A stretch of DNA of 64,000 nt from Pseudomonadota bacterium (GCA_023387815.1 JAEWHK010000001.1:1-64000), one strand, 5' to 3'. Shown: positions 25,814 through 34,910, counted from the stretch's first letter. Notes: generated by a model from the sequence alone, not told the origin. Program-made: numbers and translations.

Positions 25814-25833
25814 AATGCGAATGGTTATCAATT
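25814..25833 (-). promoter_or_regulatory. Possible Fur box for the efe operon
   Basis: AATGCGAATGGTTATCAATT, 64 bp before efeU, has the spacing and AT pattern of a Fur site (GCGAAT and TTATC halves). The match is partial. The region 25751-26053 holds no gene and carries promoters for both iron operons. Confidence 0.45.
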
Positions 25834-25950
25834 TAATTTATTGAATTCGAATACTTAAGCGAGCAGAATATACCGCCTTCAACGTCCCGCAAATTAAACA
25901 TCCGTTAAGGGTTTGTTAAGAATAGATATGATTTAATGTCATGAGCCTGT

Positions 25951-25969
25951 AATGAGAATTGATTGCATT
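25951..25969 (+). promoter_or_regulatory. Fur box upstream of fbpABC
   Basis: AATGAGAATTGATTGCATT, 85 bp before fbpA, is a 19-bp imperfect dyad close to the Fur consensus (AATGAGAAT half and a GATTGCATT second half). It fits iron repression of the fbp operon. Confidence 0.65.
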
Positions 25970-26053
25970 ACGGTTACGTTTTTAGTCAGCGTGTTGTCCG
26001 CATTCTGAGTGGGCGAAATGTCTGACGTGTCTTTACAGATGGAGTTGTAAACC

Positions 26054-27085
26054 ATGGCGAATGAAAAACGTCGCATCCTGTTGCGTAACGGTCTGGTATT
26101 TGGTGCCGGCGCTCTTATTGGTGCCCCTTCCCTGCGTGTGGCGCAAGCCGCACCCACTAAGACCCTGACCTTGTATAACGGCCAGCACGCCAAGACGACA
26201 GAGGCGCTGGCGGAAGCCTTTACCAAGGCTACCGGTATAGCCGTTGATATCCGCAAGGGTAAAAGTGCACAACTGGCCAGTCAGATTATTGAAGAAGGCG
26301 CGAACTCTCCCGCCGATGTCTTCTATTCTGAAGAAAGCCCGCCAGTAGCCGCACTGGCAGAAAAAGGTCTGCTGGCCAGACTGGATGCTACGACGCTCAA
26401 GCAGGTTCCAAAAGGTTATACCGGCAAAGGCGGCACATGGACAGCAGTCAGTGCCCGTTGCCGCGTCATCGCCTTCAACCGCGACATGGTCAAGGAATCA
26501 GAACTGCCCAAATCGGTTCTGGACATGGCAACAGAGGCCTGGAAAGACCGGGTCGGTTTCGTGCCCACCAGCGGCGCATTCCAGGAACAGATTATTGCCA
26601 TCAAACTGCTTAAAGGCCGGGAAGCCGCACTTAACTGGCTCAAGGGTCTGAAGCAGTACGGTCGAATCTATAACGGTAACAAGGCAGCCATGAAAGCCGT
26701 GGAAAGCGGCGAGATTGCAACCGCACTCGTCAACAATTACTACTGGTACTCTGTGGCGGACGAAGTTGGCGCAGATAAAATGAAATCAGCGCTTTACTAC
26801 ACTGGCGATCAGGATGCCGGTGCCCTTATCACCGTGTCCGCAGCCGGCGTACTCAAATCATCTGCCAACCTCAAACTGGCGAAACAGTTTGTGGCCTTCC
26901 TGGTCAGCAAGCAGGGACAGGAAGCGCTGGTCAAAACAGTCGCCGAGTATCCGCTGGTTCCAGGCGTCAAATCGCCATATGATCTGAAGCCATTCAATAA
27001 GCTGAATCCTCCGAATGTCACCCCAGCCGACCTGGGTGATGCTGCGGACGCCTTAACCTTGCGTCAGGAAGCAGGTCTGGCGTGA
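26054..27085 (+). CDS. fbpA: Ferric-iron periplasmic binding protein (FbpA/FutA type)
   Basis: The 343-residue protein has a signal with a twin arginine (KRRILLRNGLVFGAGALIGAP), so export may go through Tat. The mature part matches FbpA: LTLYNGQHAKTTEALAEAFTKATGI, ADVFYSEESPPVAALAEKGLL, and ALVNNYYWY, which holds the pair of tyrosines that bind ferric iron. GGAG precedes the ATG, and the stop overlaps the permease start by 4 bp. Confidence 0.93.
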   Translation: MANEKRRILLRNGLVFGAGALIGAPSLRVAQAAPTKTLTLYNGQHAKTTEALAEAFTKATGIAVDIRKGKSAQLASQIIEEGANSPADVFYSEESPPVAALAEKGLLARLDATTLKQVPKGYTGKGGTWTAVSARCRVIAFNRDMVKESELPKSVLDMATEAWKDRVGFVPTSGAFQEQIIAIKLLKGREAALNWLKGLKQYGRIYNGNKAAMKAVESGEIATALVNNYYWYSVADEVGADKMKSALYYTGDQDAGALITVSAAGVLKSSANLKLAKQFVAFLVSKQGQEALVKTVAEYPLVPGVKSPYDLKPFNKLNPPNVTPADLGDAADALTLRQEAGLA

Positions 27086-28638
27086 TCCTTTCACGGATAC
27101 AGGATGGGAGAGCCCCGGCGGACTCTCCCGCCTGGTTAAGGGCGTGGGCGGTACTTCCCCTTTTCCTGATCGCATTACCTCTGATCTACGTTGCCATTCG
27201 CACCTCCCAGTCAGGGCTTGGTGGCCTGGCTCAAGAACTGCTGCGGGAACGTACCGCGATGTTGCTGATCAATACCGTGGTGCTTGCGCTGGGCGTGACC
27301 GTGACAGCAGGGCTTATCGGTCTGTCCGTTGCATGGTGCGTAGAGCGCACGACCCTGCCCGGCAGAAAAGTGTGGCGCGTTGCCGCCGCACTTCCTCTGA
27401 CTGTGCCCGCCTTCGTCTCAAGTTATGCCTGGTCTTCGCTTGATGTCATTTTTCAGGGCATGGCCGGTGCCATTCTGATTCTTTCACTCTCCAGTTACCC
27501 ACTGGTTTATTTACCTGTATCTGCAGCACTCAAAGCCGTGGACCCTGCCTTCGAGGATATCTCCCGTTCGCTTGGGTACGGACCCTTTCGCACCTTTGTG
27601 CGCGCGCTCCTGCCGCAACTGACACCTGCCCTTGGCGGCGGTGCGCTGCTCGTGCTGACCCATATGCTGGCGGAATTTGGTGCGCTGGCGCTGCTTCGGG
27701 TTCAGACATTTACTACCGCCATTTTTGAGTCCTATGAACTGCAGTTCGATAACGCGTCTGCGGCTGCTCTATCCCTGGTTTTGATGGCACTCTGTATCCC
27801 GGCCGCTTATGCCGAGATGCGCGTGCGCGGTCGCCGCAGTGTTGCACGCATCAGTCGGGGCGCGGTTCGACAGCCTCCACTCGTCTCGCTGGGTAAGCTG
27901 AACCTGGTCGCGCTGGCTGGGTTTGCCTTATTGATGATTCTGGCGTTGGGCGTTCCTGTTACAACACTGGTGTACTGGTTGCTGCATGGTCAGTCGCTGG
28001 GAAAGGGTTATAGTGCCATCAGCCAGGCCATTCTGGGGTCACTGCAACTGGGCGCTTCTGGCGCGCTGTTTACTGCGCTGCTTGCCCTTCCCCTGGTGTT
28101 GCTTTCCATCCGATATCGCTCACGCCTGTCGGTTTTTGCAGACCGCCTGCCTTATATTATTCACGGCCTGCCCGGTGTTGTTGTCGCTCTGGCGCTGGTC
28201 TTTTTCTCCATCAGAGTCGTTCCTTATCTTTATCAGTCACAGATAGTTCTGCTGTTTGCCTATGCCATTCTCTTTCTGCCGATGGCGCAATCTTCGCTGC
28301 GGGCGTCCATCGAGCTGGTACCTGCGCAACTGGAACCCATTGCCCGCAGCCTTGGACGCAACCCATTTCAGGTTTTCCTGTCCATTATCGTACCCAATAT
28401 CACGCCCGGCATCGGAGCCGCGCTTGCCCTTATGATGCTTGAAATATTTCGTGAACTGACAGCCACGCTGATGCTTGCGCCCACTGGCACGAAGACGCTG
28501 GCAACCGAGATCTGGTCCTATACCTTCGATGCAGAATATGCCGCGGCAGCGCCGTATGCCGCACTGCTGGTTATTGTCTCCATTTTGCCGGTCGCCATTT
28601 TCACCAAACGAATGCTCAGGCAGGGAGCAGAAAGATGA
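27082..28638 (+). CDS. fbpB: Ferric-iron ABC permease (FbpB type, duplicated)
   Basis: The start is a GTG that overlaps fbpA by 4 bp. The 518-residue protein is a fused pair of permease halves, each with the EAA loop that meets the ATPase (AAFEDISRSLGYGPFRTFVRALLPQL-like block near residue 155, and PIARSLGRNPFQVFLSIIVPNITPG near residue 425). This is the normal FbpB layout. It moves ferric iron through the inner membrane. Confidence 0.93.
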   Translation: MILSRIQDGRAPADSPAWLRAWAVLPLFLIALPLIYVAIRTSQSGLGGLAQELLRERTAMLLINTVVLALGVTVTAGLIGLSVAWCVERTTLPGRKVWRVAAALPLTVPAFVSSYAWSSLDVIFQGMAGAILILSLSSYPLVYLPVSAALKAVDPAFEDISRSLGYGPFRTFVRALLPQLTPALGGGALLVLTHMLAEFGALALLRVQTFTTAIFESYELQFDNASAAALSLVLMALCIPAAYAEMRVRGRRSVARISRGAVRQPPLVSLGKLNLVALAGFALLMILALGVPVTTLVYWLLHGQSLGKGYSAISQAILGSLQLGASGALFTALLALPLVLLSIRYRSRLSVFADRLPYIIHGLPGVVVALALVFFSIRVVPYLYQSQIVLLFAYAILFLPMAQSSLRASIELVPAQLEPIARSLGRNPFQVFLSIIVPNITPGIGAALALMMLEIFRELTATLMLAPTGTKTLATEIWSYTFDAEYAAAAPYAALLVIVSILPVAIFTKRMLRQGAER

Positions 28639-29720
28639 GTTCAATCACCATTGAATTTCTCGGCAAACGGTTTGGCGACACTGCTGTATTACATGGTGCC
28701 AGCCTGCAAATCCCTCAAGGCGCCATTGTCGGTTTGCTCGGACCATCAGGCTGTGGCAAGACCACCTTGCTGCGAATGATTGCCGGTTTCGATAAACCTG
28801 ACGAAGGAACGATCTCGTTTGACTCGACGGTGATCGCCTCTGCGCAAAAGTGGGTGCCGCCGGAAAAACGCGGCATTGGCTACGTGCCTCAGGAAGGCAC
28901 TCTGTTTCCACATCTGAATGTCGCCGGCAATATTCGCTACGGCCTGCCACGCAGTCTTGGCAGACAGGAGGCTGACAGACGCATTCAGCATGTTCTTGAT
29001 CTTGTAGGTCTGTCTTCTCTGGGAAATCGCTATCCTCAGGAGTTGTCTGGCGGTCAGCAACAGCGCGTGGCACTGGCTCGTGCCCTGGCACCCGGCCCAC
29101 GCCTGATGCTTCTGGACGAACCGTTCAATGCGCTGGACCTGGATCTGCGCCGCGGCATGTGCGAGGAAGTCGCCCAGGTTCTGCGCAAAACGAACACAAC
29201 CACCATTCTGGTAACCCATGATCCGGGCGAAGCATTCGCCGTGTCTGACAAACTCGCCGTCATGCAGGCAGGCGTGATCATGCAATGCGCCAGCCCACAG
29301 GAAGTGTACTGGCAACCGGCAAGCGCTGCCGTCGCGAGCCTGACTGGTCCTGTGGTGCAGCTTGATGGTGTCTGTGCTGATGGTGTGGCTGCGACTGCGC
29401 TGGGAGACATTCCCCTGCACACTGCCTGCCGACAGGTTCAAGGTGCGGCAAGTATTGTGTTACGTCCGGAGCAGATCCGCCTTGGCGCCGAAGAAAAGGG
29501 TTGGGAGGCGGGCTGCGCTTTGCAAAGCGCAGCGCCTTCTATCAGTGGGGCGCAGGCGCGGATAAAGCGACGCTCGTTCCGGGGTGACCACACAATGATG
29601 GAGATACAGGTCGCAAATGTTTGCCTGCGCCTTCGTATTCCTTCCCTTTTTGTACCGAAAGACACCACTGAAACGACTATCCGTGTTCATGGCGCATGCA
29701 TGGCCTATCCGGCCGGATAG
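28635..29720 (+). CDS. fbpC: Ferric-iron ABC importer ATPase (FbpC type)
   Basis: The 361-residue ATPase has Walker A GPSGCGKTTL (about 36-45), the Q loop, signature LSGGQQQRVALARAL, Walker B LMLLDEPFNALD and the switch histidine in VTHDPGEA. The C-terminal 120 residues are a TOBE-like regulatory domain. It overlaps fbpB by 4 bp. The operon ends in a palindrome that contains the stop codon. Confidence 0.93.
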   Translation: MSSITIEFLGKRFGDTAVLHGASLQIPQGAIVGLLGPSGCGKTTLLRMIAGFDKPDEGTISFDSTVIASAQKWVPPEKRGIGYVPQEGTLFPHLNVAGNIRYGLPRSLGRQEADRRIQHVLDLVGLSSLGNRYPQELSGGQQQRVALARALAPGPRLMLLDEPFNALDLDLRRGMCEEVAQVLRKTNTTTILVTHDPGEAFAVSDKLAVMQAGVIMQCASPQEVYWQPASAAVASLTGPVVQLDGVCADGVAATALGDIPLHTACRQVQGAASIVLRPEQIRLGAEEKGWEAGCALQSAAPSISGAQARIKRRSFRGDHTMMEIQVANVCLRLRIPSLFVPKDTTETTIRVHGACMAYPAG

Positions 29721-29723
29721 GCC
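29702..29723. terminator. Perfect 22-bp palindrome over the fbpC stop
   Basis: The sequence from 29702 to 29723 is its own reverse complement (GGCCTATCC-GGCC-GGATAGGCC) and includes the TAG stop of fbpC. A T-rich stretch (TTGGTTATT) follows. It may act as a terminator or protect the 3' end of the message. Confidence 0.55.
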
Positions 29724-29759
29724 ACTTGGTTATTACGTTCGGCTGTTACAGCGTGATTG

Positions 29760-30083
29760 TTAACCGCAAGCCGCCCTGGTAATTTTCCCCGTTGCAGGGT
29801 CTGTTTCAATTGTGACCCGTTCTTTTCGATAGTCCATCGTTACAGGCTGGCCTGGTTTAACCTGCCGCACCTGTGAAGCACCCGTTGCCTGCATAGCCTG
29901 CTCATCGGTAACGCGTTGCTTGCCAACCAGACCGGCAGCAGCATTGCGCTCGCAAACACCACTCTGTACAGGTGGAGCCGCCGACTTATCTGCAGTATTT
30001 TCCGCCATGGACTGACAGGCAGAAAGCATTGTCGTGGCAACTGTCATGATTCCGATTGTGATCCATTTCGATTTCATATTCAT
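29760..30083 (-). CDS. I78-like (peptidase-inhibitor family) lipoprotein
   Basis: The start at 30083 is preferred over the frame's far upstream start because AAGGA lies before it and a proper lipoprotein signal follows (ITIGIMTVATTMLSAC; the cysteine would be lipidated). The 107-residue product ends with GLVGKQRVTDEQAMQATGASQVRQVKPGQPVTMDYRKERVTIETD, which is the inhibitor I78 domain pattern, including the final DPATGKI. Members of the family can inhibit elastase-type serine proteases, but most bacterial members are untested. It stands alone. Confidence 0.8.
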   Translation of the reverse strand: MNMKSKWITIGIMTVATTMLSACQSMAENTADKSAAPPVQSGVCERNAAAGLVGKQRVTDEQAMQATGASQVRQVKPGQPVTMDYRKERVTIETDPATGKITRAACG

Positions 30084-30238
30084 TCTTTCCTTTTTTCGAA
30101 AAGTCATGCCAGACGATCGTCCGGTGTTAACTGCATCATATAGAAACACAGAACAGAATGAAAGAGCGCGAATCATGACAAATGTAATTTTGAGTTGCAC
30201 CCCGAAGGTATGAGTTGCGCTCTGCTGGTATAGTTCCA

Positions 30239-30269
30239 ATTGACATCCTCCCCTCCCTGAACAACGGGG
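30239..30269 (-). mobile_element. Possible IS200/IS605-type end scar
   Basis: Read on the minus strand this gives CCCCGTTGTTCAGGGA followed by GGGGAGGATGTCAAT. This resembles the conserved 3' end of IS200/IS605 tnpB elements, where a C-rich/G-rich hairpin is followed by GAGGATGTCAA. No tnpB or tnpA remnant is visible; the glycosyltransferase starts 35 bp away. It may be a scar of an excised element, or chance. The 220-bp gap 30084-30303 shows nothing else. Confidence 0.3.
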
Positions 30270-30303
30270 TCTTTCGACGCAGTTGATAAAGGAGTAGGTC
30301 CAA

Positions 30304-31530
30304 ATGAAACTGATCGTCCTCACTTACGGCACGGAAGGTGATACACGCCCACTTGCCGCATTGTGCCGGACATTGCTTGATGCCGGTCATGACGTTTGTC
30401 TTTATGCCGACCGTAATACGCTCGGAAGCGCCAAAGAACTGAACATTCCGCACGAGGCGTTGAGCGGCAATATCAAAGAGCAGCTTGCCGACATGCTGAA
30501 GCGGGGAAAAGGCGTTAATGCCACCGTTTCCGGCCTCTCACACATCGCCAATCAGGAGACGGAAAGCTGGATGCGGCAGGCGGCTGCAGCGGCGCAGGAT
30601 TGTGACGGCATTATCGTCTCCGGACTAACCGCTTTTGTTGGTCTATCGGTCGCGGAATACCTGAAGATTCCATTGATCGGCGCGGGCATGATCCCCATTT
30701 CTCCAACGCGCAGTTTCCCCTCTCCGTTTATCCCTTCAGACTCGCTACCGGCGTTTTTGAATCGGCCCAGTCACCATATGGTCAATTGGCTCCTATGGCT
30801 CTCTTTCAGAAAAGCGGTGAATCAGGCCAGGAAAAGCGTACTTGGCATGAATGCAAAACACCGCCTTTGGACCGGACATCCGATGTTGTACGGTGTGTCG
30901 CCTGCCTTGTTACCTCCACCTGATGATTGGCCGGATAATACCCGGCTTTGCGGTCAGTGGCGAGCACCCACATTAGACTGGGAGCCGCCCGCGTCACTCC
31001 AAGCGTTTCTGGCATCCGGTGATCCGCCGATTTTTCTGGGGTTTGGAAGCATGGTAGGCTTTGATCAAAACCACCTGCTCAGTCTGTTTACGGAAGTATT
31101 AGGAAACGAGCGCGTCATTATTCAATCCGGATGGTCGCAATTTGCAGACGCGGCATTACCCGATCATTTCCTGAAAATTGATCATGTGCCGCATGACTGG
31201 CTCTTTCCTCGCACTTCCATGGCAATCCACCATGGCGGCAGCGGGACAACACATTCGGCATGTCGGGCGGGAATACCTTCAATCGCCCTGCCCTTTGCCG
31301 GTGACCAGTTCTTCTGGGCCAGTCAGTTAAAAAAACGCGGAATCATGGACAGTCAGCTTTCAACAAAAACGATCAATGCGACAACGATAAGACAGTCCAT
31401 TGACTATGCCCGTACTGACAAGGCAAGATCAAGTGCTGCCGAGCTGGGCAGGCAGATGACAAATGAAAATGGTAATCAGACGGCGCTGAATATGATTGAG
31501 TCTTTGCTGGAACAAGCACGGAAAAGATAG
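30304..31530 (+). CDS. Family GT1 (UGT-like) glycosyltransferase
   Basis: The 408-residue GT-B enzyme starts like sterol or antibiotic glycosyltransferases (MKLIVLTYGTEGDTRPLAALCRTLLDAGHDV). The C-terminal donor-binding motif is present: MAIHHGGSGTTHSACRAGIPSIALPFAGDQFFWA, with the HHGGSGTT sugar-nucleotide loop and the ..DQ pair. PPIFLGFGSMVG marks the start of the C-terminal lobe. AAGGAG lies before the ATG. The acceptor is unknown; a lipid or small hydrophobic molecule is likely for this subgroup. It has no clear partner genes nearby. Confidence 0.9.
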   Translation: MKLIVLTYGTEGDTRPLAALCRTLLDAGHDVCLYADRNTLGSAKELNIPHEALSGNIKEQLADMLKRGKGVNATVSGLSHIANQETESWMRQAAAAAQDCDGIIVSGLTAFVGLSVAEYLKIPLIGAGMIPISPTRSFPSPFIPSDSLPAFLNRPSHHMVNWLLWLSFRKAVNQARKSVLGMNAKHRLWTGHPMLYGVSPALLPPPDDWPDNTRLCGQWRAPTLDWEPPASLQAFLASGDPPIFLGFGSMVGFDQNHLLSLFTEVLGNERVIIQSGWSQFADAALPDHFLKIDHVPHDWLFPRTSMAIHHGGSGTTHSACRAGIPSIALPFAGDQFFWASQLKKRGIMDSQLSTKTINATTIRQSIDYARTDKARSSAAELGRQMTNENGNQTALNMIESLLEQARKR

Positions 31531-31684
31531 TTCTGGTTGCGAGACAGAAACGTGCTAAGACAAGCTGGTAACGCTCAGGATTATTTAGAGTTTGAACGGC
31601 AATCTTCGAAATACATATTAGCTCAGTGACTGAGTATTAGATTCTCTCAGTGGACAACACATACTGGCACGCCGCCAACAACAA

Positions 31685-31704
31685 GGGGCGGACCAGGCCG
31701 CCCC
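31685..31704 (-). terminator. Terminator-like hairpin after the third Bug gene
   Basis: GGGGCGG (31685-31691) pairs with CCGCCCC (31698-31704). On the minus strand it is followed by TTGTTGTT. It would end the Bug/isochorismate synthase transcript. The convergent glycosyltransferase ends 154 bp away. Confidence 0.6.
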
Positions 31705-31768
31705 TAATTCACACTGTGATAAATTTACACGTTCATTAATTCACACCGCGGTTAATTTACGCTGAGAT
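31705..31768. repeat. Degenerate 32-bp tandem duplication at a gene's 3' end
   Basis: TAATTCACACTGTGATAAAT at 31705 recurs, altered, 32 bp later as TAATTCACACCGCGGTTAAT and so on. The second copy contains the stop codon of the Bug gene. It looks like a small slippage duplication of the end of the gene. Confidence 0.5.
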
Positions 31769-32726
31769 TCAGGCGCTTGATGATCGGTCCCCAGCGTTTG
31801 AGTTCCTCGTCCATGTATTGCGCAAACGCTTCAGAGGTCCCGCCGACGGGAAGCATGTACTGCGCTTTCAGGCGCTTCTCAACAGTGGGATCATGAATTG
31901 CAGAAACCAGGGCATCAGTCAGTTTCTTGCGAATGTCATCGGGCAGCCCTGCAGGCGCAACAAAGCCAATCCATCCTGAACCTTCAATACCTTTGACACC
32001 CTCTTCTGCGAGCGTCGGAATATTCGGGAACATGTCAGTCTTTTCATTGAAGACGACAGCCAGTGCGCGCAGGCGGCCATCATTGACCATCGGCATCACG
32101 GCAACAGGTGGCAAGGCTGCAAACTGCGCATCACCCGACAGAAGTGCAGACAGCGCCGCTGGCGATGAGGCATAAGGCACATGCACGGCTTTGCCGCCAA
32201 CACGTTGCAGCAAAAGCTCTACAGCCAGGTGGGCCACTGTGCCGGTTCCGGTGGATGGGAAATTGTATTGCGATTTAGGATCCCGCATGGCATCCAGCAA
32301 TTGCGCCACGGTCTTGATTGGAGAATTAGCCGGAACCACCAGAATATTGGGCTGATGGACAGCCAGTGTCAGAGGAATCAGGTCTTTTTTGGGATCATAG
32401 GACAGGTCTTTATAGATCAGTGTATTGTTGACCATAGGACCGGTGATGGAGACGCCAAAGGTATAACCATCAGGCTTGGATTTGGCAATGACGCCGGTCC
32501 CCAGATTGCCGCTGGCGCCCGGGCGATTCTGCACGACAATGGGCTGACCCAATGTTTTGCTGGCCTGCTCTGTGATGACACGTGCCATTTGATCTGGGCT
32601 GGAACCGGGTCCGAATGGGACCACCAGTGTCAAGGGGTGTTCGGGCCAGGAACCCGAAGCCGCCATGGCTACCGCTGAAATACTGAGTGCAATCGCGGAA
32701 AAACCCGCCTGGAACCACTTGCGCAT
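31752..32726 (-). CDS. Bug-family (TTT) periplasmic solute-binding protein
   Basis: The 324-residue protein has a signal peptide (ALSISAVAMAASG) and Bug blocks: WPEHPLTLVVPFGPGSSPDQMAR, GQPIVVQNRPGASGNLGTG, KPDGYTFGVSITGPM, VHVPYASSPAALSALLSGDAQFAAL. The ligand is not predictable. It follows the isochorismate synthase gene by 77 bp on the same strand, though a shared role is not evident. Confidence 0.94.
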   Translation of the reverse strand: MRKWFQAGFSAIALSISAVAMAASGSWPEHPLTLVVPFGPGSSPDQMARVITEQASKTLGQPIVVQNRPGASGNLGTGVIAKSKPDGYTFGVSITGPMVNNTLIYKDLSYDPKKDLIPLTLAVHQPNILVVPANSPIKTVAQLLDAMRDPKSQYNFPSTGTGTVAHLAVELLLQRVGGKAVHVPYASSPAALSALLSGDAQFAALPPVAVMPMVNDGRLRALAVVFNEKTDMFPNIPTLAEEGVKGIEGSGWIGFVAPAGLPDDIRKKLTDALVSAIHDPTVEKRLKAQYMLPVGGTSEAFAQYMDEELKRWGPIIKRLNLSVN

Positions 32727-32803
32727 GCGCTTACTCCCTGTTCTATTGATTTGATTATGTGTTGAATGAAGAATTAATAAATGACAGTTGCGATCCGATT
32801 GGA

Positions 32804-34015
32804 TCAGCGAATGGCGCGCATGAACGTTTCCATTTTGGTGGCCGTTTCGATGATTTCATGATCAGGATTGGAACCCGTGACAATGCCCGCACCCGCAAAG
32901 AGCCGTAATCTGTTTTCGCCCGTATGCAAGGCGCAACGCAGGGACAATGCCCATTCACCGTCGCCGTCTTCCTGCTGCCAGCCAACCAGTCCTGCAAAGT
33001 AATTGCGATCAAATGGCTCCAGTTCACCCAGGTGCTTGAATGCAGTTGCGGTGGGATAACCGCAAATGGCAGGTGTCGGATGCAGGGCCCGCGCCAGTTC
33101 CAGCGCCGTCGTGGCAGGATCGCGCAGGCGACCGGTAATATAGGTGGACAGATGCCACAGAGTATCAGTACCGATCACTGACGGCCCTTCGGGAATCTCC
33201 AGATCAACGCAATGTTCACGCAGAATGCGGGCAATATCATTGACGACATATGAATGTTCACGCAGATCTTTTTCTGACACGGCAAGCCCATCGCGCAGCG
33301 CCTGATCCTTTTCAGGATCGGCATTGCGGCCGATAGATCCGGCCAGCGGATTCACATGAATGGTATCGCCCACACGACGTACCAGCAGCTCCGGGCTGGC
33401 CCCGACCATCATGCCGGCAGGCACTTTCTGCTCTTCATTTTCCCACACCGGTATTGCAAATGTGTAGCCATGTGCATTACGCGACAACAGATCGGGAAGG
33501 AGACGCGCATAATCCAACGGACGATCCAGTGTCACATCCATATTGCGTGACAGAACGATTTTGCGCAAACCCTCTTCTGACATCAGGCCAAGAGCCTTGC
33601 GAACCATATCTCCGTAAACTTCAGGTTCCGGTACCGGCTGCTGTGATGCAATTTGTGGTCTATCACCCGCTTTGGCTGCTATTGTCCTGTCTTGCGGGAC
33701 TGGCGCCGTTTCCGTACGGGCAACAACGGCAAGACTCGCGGAACGGCTCACATCGAAAGGAATCAGGCCAAACATGATGGGATCTGCAGCACCTTGCTGA
33801 TGCGCCGTTGCAAATAGTTCCTGCACTGTTTCTACTGCAGCCGGACGATAGGCATATGCCGCCACGTCGGAAAGATGACCTCGATGCTGAGTAGCAGGCG
33901 ACGCAAAGAAAAAATCGCCAACACGGAAATCGTCAATCAGCCAGTGACTACCGGCTGATTCTGATGACGTCGGCGACTGGGCTGGTGCTGAGGAAAATTC
34001 GGGCTCCCGGGACAT
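32804..34015 (-). CDS. entC: Isochorismate synthase (EntC/DhbC type)
   Basis: The ATG at 34015 is chosen; a TTG lies 18 bases earlier. The 403-residue protein has the chorismate-binding fold, with the lysine in RKIVLSR, the family blocks VNPLAGSIGR, HPTPAICGYPT and RNYFAGLVGW, and the C-terminal RLFAGAGIVTGSNPDHE with its magnesium-binding acid. It isomerises chorismate to isochorismate, the first step to 2,3-dihydroxybenzoate or salicylate siderophores or to menaquinone. None of the partner genes (entA, entB, entE, pchB, menD) lies in this window, so it is an orphan copy. Confidence 0.92.
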   Translation of the reverse strand: MSREPEFSSAPAQSPTSSESAGSHWLIDDFRVGDFFFASPATQHRGHLSDVAAYAYRPAAVETVQELFATAHQQGAADPIMFGLIPFDVSRSASLAVVARTETAPVPQDRTIAAKAGDRPQIASQQPVPEPEVYGDMVRKALGLMSEEGLRKIVLSRNMDVTLDRPLDYARLLPDLLSRNAHGYTFAIPVWENEEQKVPAGMMVGASPELLVRRVGDTIHVNPLAGSIGRNADPEKDQALRDGLAVSEKDLREHSYVVNDIARILREHCVDLEIPEGPSVIGTDTLWHLSTYITGRLRDPATTALELARALHPTPAICGYPTATAFKHLGELEPFDRNYFAGLVGWQQEDGDGEWALSLRCALHTGENRLRLFAGAGIVTGSNPDHEIIETATKMETFMRAIR

Positions 34016-34109
34016 AGCTATAACCTGTAACAAGAAATTGGAAACCCCAGTACATTATCACAAATGAATCAGTCCGCCGCAGGTTAACGATGATACAAGG
34101 GCAGATATT

Positions 34110-34910
34110 TCATTTGCCCATTGCAGTCACATCTTCAGGCAAATCTGCCTGGTGATATTTCTTGAAGATGGCATTTAACTTCCCGTTCTTCAGATTGTTG
34201 CGAACCAGCTCGTCCATCTTTTCCTTCAGCTCTGTATTATTCTTTGCCACGCCAATCCCCATTTTGGAACTGGACATCACAATCCTGATATCCAGCGCTT
34301 TGGACGGATCCTTTTTGTTCAGAGAAGCAATGATGGAAGGGGCAGTGGCAAAAAGATTTGCCTGGCCGCTGGTAATGGCAGTAATTGCGGTGGCATCATT
34401 CTCAAAGCGTACGATATTGGTTCCCGGCGGCGCAAGCTTGGTCACCATCTGATCATTGGTGGTCCCCCTGGCTGTCACCACGGTTTTGCCCGCCAGATCT
34501 TTCATCTCCTTGATCGGCGAATCCTTTGGCACACCCACGACGGCCTGAATGGCAGCATACGGCACGGAAAAATCAATGACCTTGGCTCGTTCCGGTGTGA
34601 TCGACAGACTGGAAATAACCACGTCTGCCTTGTTGGTCAGCAGAAACGGAATACGATTGGCCTGCGTGGTTGGCACCAGCTGCAGCTTTACGCCCAGATC
34701 GGCGGCCAGCAGGTTCGCAGTTTCAACGTCAGAACCGATCTCCTTCATCGTATCGCTCTTCATACCGTAAGGCGGTGCATTCAGATCGATGGCCACACGC
34801 AACACCTTCTGTTCCATGACCTGATCCAGCGTATTGGCGCCTGCTGCAGACATGCCGGCCAACAAGGTGGCTGCTGCACAGACAAATAGCGGTTTAAATG
34901 ATAATTTCAT
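34110..34910 (-). CDS. Polar amino-acid ABC importer, periplasmic binding protein
   Basis: The start at 34910 gives a clean signal peptide (FKPLFVCAAATLLAGMSAAGA) and has GGAGA upstream. The 266-residue protein is a family 3 extracellular binding protein: LRVAIDLNAPPYGMKSDTMKEIGSDVETANLLAADLGVKLQLVPTTQANRIPFL, and a second lobe with GKTVVTARGTTNDQMV. It probably binds an amino acid or related acid. It lies 110 bp after the ATPase gene of the same system. Confidence 0.92.
   Translation of the reverse strand: MKLSFKPLFVCAAATLLAGMSAAGANTLDQVMEQKVLRVAIDLNAPPYGMKSDTMKEIGSDVETANLLAADLGVKLQLVPTTQANRIPFLLTNKADVVISSLSITPERAKVIDFSVPYAAIQAVVGVPKDSPIKEMKDLAGKTVVTARGTTNDQMVTKLAPPGTNIVRFENDATAITAITSGQANLFATAPSIIASLNKKDPSKALDIRIVMSSSKMGIGVAKNNTELKEKMDELVRNNLKNGKLNAIFKKYHQADLPEDVTAMGK

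Noticed and set aside
28746..29441. A 231-codon minus-strand frame opposite fbpC
   Set aside because: fbpC is certain from its ABC motifs, and the opposite frame has no domain or ribosome site.
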